Source: an uncultured Dorea sp. (GTDB lineage Bacteria > Bacillota > Clostridia > Lachnospirales > Lachnospiraceae). Taken from it: 6,887 bases of DNA. Below the pieces are notes generated by a model. It saw only the letters and a list, made by a program, of their open reading frames with translations, was not told the DNA's origin and searched no databases. Location: positions 1-6,887 of the forward strand of contig CAQNVT010000218.1 of the NCBI GenBank assembly GCA_948844705.1. The letters run 5' to 3'. Positions 1 through 6,574 of this stretch are shown here, piece by piece; position 1 is the first letter of the stretch; every line of letters begins with the position of its first letter. The translations under genes and the position numbers were made by a program.

Positions 1-75
1 AAAAAAGATAAGGTGTTGATGCTGTATAAAGAAGACGGCAGAGTTGTAAATAATGTATGGACTGGGTCGGCAGGG
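1..75 (+). other. Non-MutS sequence fused in frame to mutS; resembles the N-terminus of a Nudix hydrolase
   Basis: Codons 1-25 read [13 protein letters not shown]...NNVWTGSAG and then switch directly to MutS SADIGL. The leading segment fits my memory of Nudix hydrolases from Firmicutes, where a strand such as VLMLYR(E/K)DG is followed by [12 protein letters not shown], the last residues opening the Nudix box. Here the sequence leaves that pattern just before the box, so no catalytic Nudix motif is present. The Nudix assignment is from recall, not a search. The absence of MutS sequence is directly visible. It could be a contig-edge chimera, a genuine deletion fusion, or a rearranged locus. Confidence 0.55.
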
Positions 76-774
76 AGTGCGGATATCGGGCTGGTGGACC
101 GGATCTTCACCAGAGTGGGGGCGTCTGACGATCTGGCCAGCGGCCAGAGCACCTTCATGGTAGAGATGACGGAGGTTGCCAACATTCTGCGGAATGCGAC
201 GAACAAGAGTCTTCTGATCCTGGATGAGATCGGAAGGGGAACCAGTACCTTTGACGGGCTCAGCATCGCATGGGCAGTTATTGAGCATATCAGCGACAGC
301 AGGCTTTTAGGGGCAAAGACTTTATTTGCCACCCACTATCATGAACTTACCGAGCTTGAGGGAAAGATTGACAATGTAAATAATTACTGTATCGCCGTGA
401 AGGAGAAGGGGGATGACATCATTTTCCTCAGAAAGATCGTAAAGGGCGGTGCGGATAAGAGCTACGGCATACAGGTTGCAAGGCTTGCCGGAGTTCCGGA
501 TACCGTGATCAGCCGGGCGAAGGAAATCGTAGAAGAGCTGATTCATACGGATATCACAAGCCGGATCAAGGATATTGCGGTGCAGGGGCATGTACCGAAG
601 ATTAAGACGAAGAAATATGACGAGGTGGATCTGGCACAGATGACGCTCTTTGATACAGTGAAGGACGATGATGTGTTAGAAGAGCTGAAAAGTCTTGACG
701 TGAGCAATCTGACTCCGATTGACGCGTTAAATACATTATACCAGCTTCAGAACAAGCTGAAAAACAGGTGGTAA
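1..774 (+). CDS. mutS: DNA mismatch repair ATPase MutS, C-terminal part only (5' end chimeric and off-window)
   Basis: MutS binds mismatches as a dimer and uses ATP to recruit MutL. From base 76 ([13 protein letters not shown]) onward the frame is typical MutS domain V: the dimer-signature region [19 protein letters not shown], Walker [17 protein letters not shown] (acidic D-E at 223-228) and the H-loop FATHYHEL (325-348). A helical C-terminal tail follows, with a beta-clamp-type motif QMTLF at 637-651. The stop is TAA at 772-774. About 233 MutS residues are present, against roughly 850-880 in the full family. The reading frame is open from base 1. However, the ~25 codons before base 76 do not match MutS, and the Walker A loop (GPNMxGKST) that should sit there is absent. 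The visible GTG at base 13 is not a credible start. mutL begins 2 bp after the stop, which suggests translational coupling. Identity of the C-terminal part is certain. Whether the gene is really broken or only misassembled cannot be told from the window. Confidence 0.93.
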   Translation, partial: KKDKVLMLYKEDGRVVNNVWTGSAGSADIGLVDRIFTRVGASDDLASGQSTFMVEMTEVANILRNATNKSLLILDEIGRGTSTFDGLSIAWAVIEHISDSRLLGAKTLFATHYHELTELEGKIDNVNNYCIAVKEKGDDIIFLRKIVKGGADKSYGIQVARLAGVPDTVISRAKEIVEELIHTDITSRIKDIAVQGHVPKIKTKKYDEVDLAQMTLFDTVKDDDVLEELKSLDVSNLTPIDALNTLYQLQNKLKNRW

Positions 775-776
775 TT

Positions 777-2714
777 ATGAGCAGGATACAGGTATTAGAC
801 CAGATTACGATTGATAAGATCGCCGCGGGAGAGGTGATCGAGCGCCCTGCATCCGTAATTAAGGAGCTGACGGAAAACGCTGTTGATGCCGGTGCATCGG
901 CTGTTACCGTTGAGATCAGGGAGGGCGGAATCTCTCTGATGCGGATCGCAGACAATGGCTGCGGAATGGAAAGGGATGACGTAAGAACTGCATTTTTGCG
1001 GCATTCTACCAGCAAGATCCGCTCCGCGGAGGATCTCTTTCATATTACATCGCTGGGCTTTCGCGGCGAGGCCTTATCCAGTATTGCGGCAGTGTCCCGG
1101 GTGGAGCTTCTTACAAAGACGAAGGAGGATACATTCGGCACCAGATACTGTATTTCCGGAGGAAAGGAAGAGGCATTTGAGGAAGCGGCGGCGCCGGAGG
1201 GAACGACCTTTTTGGTCCGTCAGCTGTTTTATAACACACCGGCAAGAAAAAAGTTTTTAAAGACCGCCATGACGGAGGCCGGTCATGTGGGTGATCTGAT
1301 GACAAGACTTGCCTTGTCTCATCCGGAGATTTCCTTTCGTTTTATCAATAACGGGCAGGTGAAGCTTCATACGTCCGGGAACGGAAATCTAAAGGATGTG
1401 ATCTATCATGTATACGGAAGAGAAGCGGCGGCAAATCTTTTAAGGGCAGACTATGAAAAAAACGGGATCCGGATCACGGGATTTCTCGGGAAACCGGTAA
1501 TCTCCAGAGGAAACCGGAATTTTGAAAATTATTTTGTCGGCGGGAGATATATTAAAAACAATATGGTTTCCAAGGGGATCGAGGATGCCTACAAGGATTT
1601 TACCATGCAGCATAAGTATCCCTTTGTGGTGCTTCATATCGGGCTTGACGGAGAGCATGTAGACGTCAATGTACATCCCGCAAAGCTGGAGGTGCGGTTT
1701 AACAACCAGCAGGAGGTCTATAATGCAGTCTATGAGGCGGTAAGCACGGGACTTCATGCAGAGGAGCTGATCCCGCATATTACGCTTGATGATGTGCCGA
1801 AGGCCTCTGCAGGGGGAGCCATTCCCCAAAAGGCGGAGAAAATCCCGGTACAGGAAGCAGCAAGGAGAATGAAGGAGCTTCCGCCGCCGGCAGAGAGAGA
1901 TCTTACGTATTTTATGGCGGAGATGAAAAAACGGGTGAATTCCTACCATCAGCAGAATTCCTCCGCGGAGGTCAGGGACCGGTCGGCAGTCTATAAGCCG
2001 GAGGTACAAAACGGCCGGATCCGGGAGGCGGTAACCTACCATGCGAAGCAGGATGTGCCTGTAAAAAAAGAGCCGCCGGAAAAACCGGAGCAGTTAAGCC
2101 TTTTTGACGAGAAGCTGTTAGCTCCCCAGGCACGCCCGGAGCATAAAATTATCGGACAGGTATTTGACACATACTGGCTTGTGGAGTATCATAATAATCT
2201 ATACATCATTGATCAGCATGCGGCCCATGAGCGTGTGCTTTACGAGAAGACCCTGAGAGGGATGAAGACAAGGGAGTTTACCTCCCAGATGCTGAGCCCG
2301 CCTGTCGTGTTAAATCTTACGATGGCGGAAAAGGAGCTTCTTGAGACGCATATGGAGCGTTTTACAAGGATCGGTTTTGAGTTCGAGGAATTCGGGACCG
2401 ATGCCTACGCGGTGCGTGCGGTGCCGGACAACCTGTTTGGTATCGCCAAAAAGGAGCTTTTAACGGAGATGCTTGACGGCCTGTCCGACGAGATCAGCAG
2501 GAATGCTTCATCTGATCTGATTGACGAGAAGATCGCTTCCATGTCCTGTAAGGCGGCGGTAAAGGGAAACATGCGTCTTTCGGCGGCGGAGGTGGATACA
2601 CTGATCGGAGAGCTTCTGACTCTTGAGAATCCGTACCATTGTCCCCATGGGAGACCGACGATTATTGCCATGTCCAAAAGAGAATTAGAAAAGAAGTTTA
2701 AAAGGATTGTGTAA
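777..2714 (+). CDS. mutL: DNA mismatch repair endonuclease MutL
   Basis: MutL links mismatch recognition by MutS to strand nicking and removal. The product is 645 residues, a normal length. The N-terminal GHKL ATPase domain shows E30 and N34 in KELTENAVDAG, ADNGCGM at 58-64, RHSTSK at 75-80 and GFRGEAL at 94-100. A transducer region follows with NTPARKKFLK and VNVHPAKLEVRF. After a charged, poorly conserved linker comes a beta-clamp-type motif QLSLF (residues 439-443). The C-terminal domain carries DQHAAHERVLYE (479-490), matching the DQHA(X)2E(X)4E metal-dependent nuclease motif, plus SCKAAV near 590 and CPHGRP (622-627). It is therefore of the nicking type, as expected where MutH is lacking. 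I chose the ATG at 777 because AGGTGG (766-771) lies 5 bases upstream and family members start MxxIxxLD. An in-frame GTG at 768 lacks a ribosome site. The gene follows mutS by 2 bp. It contains A6 and A7 runs that are potential mutation hotspots. Confidence 0.97.
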   Translation: MSRIQVLDQITIDKIAAGEVIERPASVIKELTENAVDAGASAVTVEIREGGISLMRIADNGCGMERDDVRTAFLRHSTSKIRSAEDLFHITSLGFRGEALSSIAAVSRVELLTKTKEDTFGTRYCISGGKEEAFEEAAAPEGTTFLVRQLFYNTPARKKFLKTAMTEAGHVGDLMTRLALSHPEISFRFINNGQVKLHTSGNGNLKDVIYHVYGREAAANLLRADYEKNGIRITGFLGKPVISRGNRNFENYFVGGRYIKNNMVSKGIEDAYKDFTMQHKYPFVVLHIGLDGEHVDVNVHPAKLEVRFNNQQEVYNAVYEAVSTGLHAEELIPHITLDDVPKASAGGAIPQKAEKIPVQEAARRMKELPPPAERDLTYFMAEMKKRVNSYHQQNSSAEVRDRSAVYKPEVQNGRIREAVTYHAKQDVPVKKEPPEKPEQLSLFDEKLLAPQARPEHKIIGQVFDTYWLVEYHNNLYIIDQHAAHERVLYEKTLRGMKTREFTSQMLSPPVVLNLTMAEKELLETHMERFTRIGFEFEEFGTDAYAVRAVPDNLFGIAKKELLTEMLDGLSDEISRNASSDLIDEKIASMSCKAAVKGNMRLSAAEVDTLIGELLTLENPYHCPHGRPTIIAMSKRELEKKFKRIV

Positions 2715-2718
2715 AAAT

Positions 2719-3693
2719 ATGAAAAAACCGTTGATTATCCTGACCGGACCGACGGCGGTGGGAAAGACGAAGGCATCCATCGGTCTTGCGAAGGCCATTG
2801 GCGGCGAGATTATTTCCGCAGATTCCATGCAGATTTATAAGCATATGGATATCGGCTCGGCTAAGATCAGACCGGAGGAGATGGAAGGAATCCCTCACTA
2901 TCTGATCGATGAGCTGGAGCCGTCCGAGGAATTTCATGTGGTCCGTTTTCAGCAGATGGCAAAGGAAGCGATGGAAAAAATCTATGCAAACGGACATGTT
3001 CCCATCGTTGTAGGAGGTACGGGCTTTTATATACAGGCTCTTCTGTACGACATAGATTTTACGGAAAATGACGGGGATGAAGGTTTCAGAAAAGAGCTTG
3101 CGGCGTATGGAAGGGAGCACGGCGCGGGCGCACTTCACGACAGACTTGAAGCCGTTGACCCGGAGTCGGCGGCAGTGATCCATGAAAACAATATAAAGCG
3201 GGTGCTCCGGGCACTTGAATATTATGAAAAAACCGGAGAAAAAATATCAGAGCATAACGAGAAGGAGAGGTCGAAGACCTCACCCTATCGATTTGCATAT
3301 TTCGTGCTGAACGATAAGCGGGAGCATCTATATGAACGAATTAACCAGCGCGTAGACCAGATGCTGAAGGAGGGCCTTGTTGAGGAGGTCCGTGCATTAA
3401 GGGATAAGGGGTACACGGCGGATGATGTGTCTATGCAGGGGCTGGGCTATAAGGAGATCCTTGCTTATCTTGACGGCAGGATGAGCCTTTCAGAGGCAGT
3501 TTATACAGTCAAACGGGATACCAGGCACTTTGCCAAAAGACAGATCACATGGTTCAAGAGGGAGAAGGACGTGATCTGGATCGACAAAAGCGCCTGCGAC
3601 TATGACGAGGAGAAGCTATTAAGTATAATGTTGAAGCACTTGGAGGGAGTATTATGTTACGAAGGAGATTTTTTGGAAAATCAAAGTTTTTAA
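2719..3693 (+). CDS. miaA: tRNA dimethylallyltransferase MiaA
   Basis: MiaA transfers a dimethylallyl group to N6 of A37 in tRNAs that read UNN codons, the first step to ms2i6A, which improves codon pairing. The product is 324 residues. Visible motifs are the P-loop GPTAVGKT (10-17), ISADSMQIYKHMDIGSAK (32-49) with the conserved Asp35, GGTGFYIQAL (99-108), NNIKRVLRALE (157-167), QGLGYKEI (240-247) and the tRNA-contacting RDTRHFAKRQITWF (266-279). The ATG at 2719 is preferred over an in-frame TTG at 2707 because homologues begin MKKPLIILTGPT. The best upstream ribosome site, AAAGGA at 2701-2706, lies inside the mutL end at a long 12-base spacing. The gap after mutL is only 4 bp, so reinitiation is likely. 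The last ~13 codons overlap the next gene, which gives a slightly longer C-terminus than usual (family about 310-315). Confidence 0.97.
   Translation: MKKPLIILTGPTAVGKTKASIGLAKAIGGEIISADSMQIYKHMDIGSAKIRPEEMEGIPHYLIDELEPSEEFHVVRFQQMAKEAMEKIYANGHVPIVVGGTGFYIQALLYDIDFTENDGDEGFRKELAAYGREHGAGALHDRLEAVDPESAAVIHENNIKRVLRALEYYEKTGEKISEHNEKERSKTSPYRFAYFVLNDKREHLYERINQRVDQMLKEGLVEEVRALRDKGYTADDVSMQGLGYKEILAYLDGRMSLSEAVYTVKRDTRHFAKRQITWFKREKDVIWIDKSACDYDEEKLLSIMLKHLEGVLCYEGDFLENQSF
3642..3649 (+). promoter_or_regulatory. Ribosome binding site GGAGGGAG for the small ORF, inside miaA
   Basis: This purine-rich anti-16S match sits 4 bases before the ATG at 3654 (6 bases if counted from the end of the GGAGGG core). 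It is the strongest reason to accept the overlapping start at 3654 rather than the in-frame ATG at 3699, which has only TTTTTAAAGAAA upstream. Confidence 0.7.
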
Positions 3694-3950
3694 AGAAAAT
3701 GAACACGCTGATGGAGGTGTATTCCACCAGCCAGAATCCGGAGATGACTTACCGGGAGCTTGAGCTTCTGGAGCCGCTTATCAAAAAGGAAGGAGAATAT
3801 TATTTCTATGAGCTTAACCGTGCGGCTCTTCTCTATGATATGAAGCGCTTTAAAGAGGCGGCGGACATTATGCTGGAGATTCCGCTTTTTAATCCGGAAT
3901 TTGACGCGAAATGCGCGTCCATGAAGACAAAAATTATGGAAGCAATGTAA
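3654..3950 (+). CDS. Small TPR-like protein of unknown function (98 residues)
   Basis: I do not recognise a named family. The protein has a very basic N-terminus (MLRRRFFGKSKFLKK) and then appears helical throughout, without a signal peptide or a membrane span. Residues about 50-83 match a tetratricopeptide repeat pattern: YELNRAALLYDMKRFKEAADIMLEIPLFNP has the small-residue, aromatic and terminal-proline spacing of one TPR, suggesting a protein-binding role. One repeat is too few for a full TPR superhelix, so it may act as a dimer or be a half-repeat fold. The start overlaps miaA by 40 bp in another frame. The strong ribosome site GGAGGGAG supports it, and the codons look like those of the neighbours. 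The stop at 3948-3950 overlaps the ribosome site of the next gene. Position between miaA and the PLP enzyme suggests co-expression but does not define a job. Confidence 0.8.
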   Translation: MLRRRFFGKSKFLKKMNTLMEVYSTSQNPEMTYRELELLEPLIKKEGEYYFYELNRAALLYDMKRFKEAADIMLEIPLFNPEFDAKCASMKTKIMEAM

Positions 3951-3964
3951 AAGGATAGCAGGAA

Positions 3965-5254
3965 ATGACGAAACTTACAGACTATTACAGAGAGCTTGGA
4001 ATCCGCAGCGAGGTGTATCGGTTCGGAGAAGAGCTTCTCGGTGAATTAAAGGAGCGGTTCGAGGCGATCGACCGGACCGCGGAATATAATCAGCTGAAGG
4101 TAGTTCAGGGAATGCAGAAGAGCCAGGTAAATGAGAACTGTCTGCATTACTATGCCAGCGGATACGGCTACAATGACCCGGGGCGGGATACACTGGAGGA
4201 GGTGTATGCCCATATTTTTCATACGGAAGGCGCTCTGGTGAGACCCCAGATCACCTGCGGGACGCATGCCCTTTCGCTGGCGCTTGGTGCAAACCTAAGA
4301 CCGGGGGACGAGCTGTTATCCCCTGTGGGAAAGCCTTATGATACGCTGGAGGAGGTTATCGGGATCCGGCCGTCCAGAGGCTCCCTTGCGGAATACGGTA
4401 TCACCTATTCCCAGACAGAGCTTCTCCCGGACGGGACCTTTGACTATGACGCGGTTGAAAAGGCAATCAATGAAAGAACGAAGCTTATCACCATCCAGCG
4501 GTCGAAGGGGTATCTTACAAGACCTACCTTTTCCGTAAAGCAGATCGGTGAGTTGATTGCATTTGTAAAGAGGATAAAGCCGGACGTTATCTGTATGGTG
4601 GATAACTGCTACGGGGAATTTGTAGAAACGATAGAGCCCAGCGATGTGGGTGCGGATCTGGTGGTGGGCTCCCTCATTAAAAATCCGGGGGGAGGTCTTG
4701 CCCCGATCGGCGGATATATTGCGGGGCGAAAGGATCTGATCGAGGAGTGCGGATACCGGCTAACCTCTCCGGGACTCGGAAAAGAAGTCGGAGCGTCCTT
4801 AGGCGTGATGCAGTCCTTTTATCAGGGGCTGTTCCTTGCACCCACGGTTGTGGCAGGTTCACTTAAAGGGGCGATTTTTGCCGCGAATATTTATGAGAGG
4901 CTTGGCTATAAGGTAGTTCCGAACAGCCGGGAAAGCCGGCATGATATTATCCAGGCAGTGGAGCTTGGCTCGCCGGAGGGTGTTATTGCCTTTTGCAGGG
5001 GAATTCAGGCGGCCGCGCCGGTGGATTCTTATGTGGTTCCGGAGCCATGGGCAATGCCCGGCTATGACAGTGACGTGATTATGGCCGCAGGTGCGTTTGT
5101 ACAGGGCTCCTCCATCGAGTTGAGTGCGGACGGGCCTATGAAACCGCCCTATGCCGTGTATTTCCAGGGCGGGCTTACCTGGGGGCATGCCAAGCTCGGG
5201 ATACTGATGTCGTTAGAATATATGGTGAGGGACGGGCTGGTGAGGCTGCCCTGA
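3965..5254 (+). CDS. PLP-dependent methionine gamma-lyase family protein (YnbB / 'aluminum resistance' family)
   Basis: This 429-residue protein is a fold-type I pyridoxal-phosphate enzyme related to cystathionine/methionine gamma-lyases (Pfam Met_gamma_lyase type, B. subtilis YnbB-like). Visible landmarks are HYYASGYGYND near residue 61, the PLP-phosphate region ITCGTHALSLAL, the aspartate of MVDNCYGEF and the probable Schiff-base lysine K239 in SLIKNPGGGLAPIGGYIAG. A C-terminal domain holds PEPWAMPGYDSDVIMAAGAFVQGSS and YFQGGLTWGHAKLG. Family names refer to an old aluminum-tolerance phenotype and to sequence similarity; the true substrate is unclear, so the lyase label should be read as family only. 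AAAGGA (3950-3955) lies 9 bases before the ATG, and the gene starts 14 bp after the small ORF. Length and motifs are complete. Family assignment is firm, function is not. Confidence 0.93.
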   Translation: MTKLTDYYRELGIRSEVYRFGEELLGELKERFEAIDRTAEYNQLKVVQGMQKSQVNENCLHYYASGYGYNDPGRDTLEEVYAHIFHTEGALVRPQITCGTHALSLALGANLRPGDELLSPVGKPYDTLEEVIGIRPSRGSLAEYGITYSQTELLPDGTFDYDAVEKAINERTKLITIQRSKGYLTRPTFSVKQIGELIAFVKRIKPDVICMVDNCYGEFVETIEPSDVGADLVVGSLIKNPGGGLAPIGGYIAGRKDLIEECGYRLTSPGLGKEVGASLGVMQSFYQGLFLAPTVVAGSLKGAIFAANIYERLGYKVVPNSRESRHDIIQAVELGSPEGVIAFCRGIQAAAPVDSYVVPEPWAMPGYDSDVIMAAGAFVQGSSIELSADGPMKPPYAVYFQGGLTWGHAKLGILMSLEYMVRDGLVRLP

Positions 5255-5262
5255 AGATAAAA

Positions 5263-6504
5263 ATGCATAAAATCGGAATTATCGGCGGCGGTGCGTCAGG
5301 TCTGACGGCCGCAATTACGGCCGCGAGGCAGAAAAAGGCGGAAATTTTTATATTAGAGCATAAGGAGCTGGCGGGAAAGAAGCTTTTATCCACCGGGAAC
5401 GGCAGGTGTAACCTTACGAATGAAAGGATGGACAGCTCCTTTTTTCGAAGCGAGGAGATCGGTGCCGTAGAAAAGGTTCTCGATCAATTCGGTTTTTCGG
5501 ACACGATCCGTTTTTTTGAGGAGCTGGGGCTTATGATGCGTTCAAGGAACGGGTACGTCTATCCGAGATGCGAGCAGGCATCTGTAGTCCGTGAGCTTCT
5601 TGTAGAAGAAGCAGAAAGGCTTGGTGTTACGATCCATACAGGTGTACACGTAACAGAGGTTATTCCAGGGAAAAAGGGATTTCGGATATCCGGAGAAGCT
5701 TCGGACGGGAAGACCGTCCGTAAGGAGCGTTTTCATGCAGATAAGGTAATATTGGCTTGCGGCGGCCGGGCGGCAAAGGCGCTTGGCTCGGACGGAAGCG
5801 GCTATGCTCTGGCAAAATCGCTCGGGCATACGCTTGTCCCTGTCGTCCCTGCTCTTGTGCAGCTTAAGGTCAGGGAGCATCCCTTTCCTGTGGCGGCCGG
5901 AGTCCGGACAGAGGCCCGGGTATCCGCATGTGTAGACGGAAAAACCGTATTCTCAGATACCGGTGAGCTTCAGATCACAAATTACGGAATCTCGGGCATC
6001 CCGGTATTCCAGGTCAGCCGTTACATCGGGAAAGCACTGTATGAGAAGCAAAGAGCGGAGGTCGGGATCGACTTCCTTCCGTCCATGAAGGAGGATGAGC
6101 TTTTAGATTATTTAATAAAGAGAAAGCGCGGAAGAGAGGCGATGGATACCCGCGGGTTTCTCACGGGAATCTTCCACAGCAAGCTTACGGACAGCCTTCT
6201 TGCACTGGCAAAAGTTCCCGCGAAAAAAGCGGCGGGAGATTTATCAGATAAAGAGCTTTTTAAGCTCGTAAAGGTATGTAAACATTCACTGCTTTCCATT
6301 CAGGATACAAACGGATATGACAATGCACAGGTCTGCGCCGGCGGGGTGAGCCTTAAGGAGATCGATCTTCGCACGATGGAGTCACGTTATGTGAAGGGAC
6401 TTTATCTTACAGGGGAGCTTCTGGACGCGGACGGCATGTGCGGAGGCTATAACCTTCAGTGGGCATGGGCAACCGGAGTGCTGGCAGGAAGGAACTGTAC
6501 ATGA
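5263..6504 (+). CDS. NAD(P)/FAD-dependent oxidoreductase, HI0933/YhiN family (often labelled aminoacetone oxidase family)
   Basis: The product is a 413-residue soluble flavoprotein. The N-terminal FAD Rossmann motif is IIGGGASG (6-13), followed by the family hallmark GKKLLSTGNGRCNLTN (38-53). Further motifs are VILACGG with GSDGSGYALAKSLGH in the middle, and a C-terminal FAD-binding segment ending in LTGELLDADGMCGGYNLQWAWATG. The insertion domain between is typical for the HI0933-like Pfam family. No transmembrane segment is visible. The physiological substrate of this family is not established; the aminoacetone oxidase name is an automated label. The ATG at 5263 is 8 bp after the preceding stop, with only a weak GAAGA-like ribosome site, so coupling to the upstream gene is likely. 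The start is supported by the dinucleotide-binding strand beginning at residue 4. A strong 7 bp hairpin lies inside the gene at 5702-5720. Confidence 0.94.
   Translation: MHKIGIIGGGASGLTAAITAARQKKAEIFILEHKELAGKKLLSTGNGRCNLTNERMDSSFFRSEEIGAVEKVLDQFGFSDTIRFFEELGLMMRSRNGYVYPRCEQASVVRELLVEEAERLGVTIHTGVHVTEVIPGKKGFRISGEASDGKTVRKERFHADKVILACGGRAAKALGSDGSGYALAKSLGHTLVPVVPALVQLKVREHPFPVAAGVRTEARVSACVDGKTVFSDTGELQITNYGISGIPVFQVSRYIGKALYEKQRAEVGIDFLPSMKEDELLDYLIKRKRGREAMDTRGFLTGIFHSKLTDSLLALAKVPAKKAAGDLSDKELFKLVKVCKHSLLSIQDTNGYDNAQVCAGGVSLKEIDLRTMESRYVKGLYLTGELLDADGMCGGYNLQWAWATGVLAGRNCT
5702..5720 (+). repeat. Perfect inverted repeat (7 bp stem, 5-base loop) inside the HI0933-like gene
   Basis: CGGACGG, loop GAAGA, CCGTCCG form a perfect GC-rich hairpin within codons for SDGKTVRK. 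No T-run follows, so it is not an intrinsic terminator. It may be a by-product of codon choice, a mild ribosome pause or an mRNA-stability element; no function is claimed. Confidence 0.6.
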
Positions 6505-6517
6505 TTTCCGCATGTTT

Positions 6518-6540
6518 CCGGCAGCCAGGGTAAAAGCCGG
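6518..6540 (+). repeat. Weak inverted repeat in the intergenic gap
   Basis: CCGGC (6518-6522) and GCCGG (6536-6540) can pair across a 13-base loop. The flanks GTTT and AAAC could extend the stem around small bulges. There is no following U-tract, so it is a poor terminator candidate. It lies just upstream of the -10-like box and could be a read-through or operator-type element, but support is weak. Confidence 0.25.
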
Positions 6541-6548
6541 GTAAACTG

Positions 6549-6554
6549 TATAAT
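6549..6554 (+). promoter_or_regulatory. Possible -10 box (TATAAT) upstream of the last gene
   Basis: A perfect TATAAT lies about 20 bases before the ATG at 6575, in the only sizeable gap of the window (70 bp). No good -35 hexamer is seen at 16-18 bp spacing (CAGGGT at 17 bp), and the upstream TG is one base off the extended -10 position. A start point near 6561 would leave a leader of only ~14 bases with the ribosome site near its 5' end. A weak or internal operon promoter is possible. Confidence 0.3.
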
Positions 6555-6563
6555 GATAAGAAA

Positions 6564-6568
6564 AGGAG
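6564..6568 (+). promoter_or_regulatory. Ribosome binding site AGGAG for the last gene
   Basis: AAAAGGAGAG gives a strong Shine-Dalgarno match with 6 bases between AGGAG and the ATG at 6575. It supports that start for the gene that leaves the window. Confidence 0.75.
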
Positions 6569-6574
6569 AGCTTC

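Noticed and set aside
1..75. Intein C-terminus inserted in the MutS P-loop (suggested by VVNN)
   Set aside because: An intein would be followed by Ser/Thr/Cys and by the rest of the MutS motif. Here VVNN is followed by VWTG, and the MutS residues before SADIGL are absent.
768..776. GTG start for mutL at 768
   Set aside because: There is no ribosome site at a suitable distance, and the AGGTGG that serves the ATG at 777 would lie over this start.
1022..1971. Palindrome CTCCGCGGAG occurring twice in mutL (1022-1031 and 1961-1970)
   Set aside because: Both copies encode ordinary residues in different contexts. Two copies of a GC-rich ten-mer are not enough to claim a protein-binding or uptake site.
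1440..2042. A 200-codon open frame on the minus strand inside mutL, and similar shorter antisense frames elsewhere
   Set aside because: They lie opposite strongly supported genes, match no family I know and lack ribosome sites. They are expected shadows of GC-biased codons.
2707..2718. TTG start for miaA at 2707
   Set aside because: AAAGGA directly abuts it, leaving no spacing, and the extra residues MCKN are not part of the family N-terminus.
6518..6540. Intrinsic terminator after the HI0933-like gene
   Set aside because: The stem is only 5 bp with a 13-base loop and has no T-tract after it.
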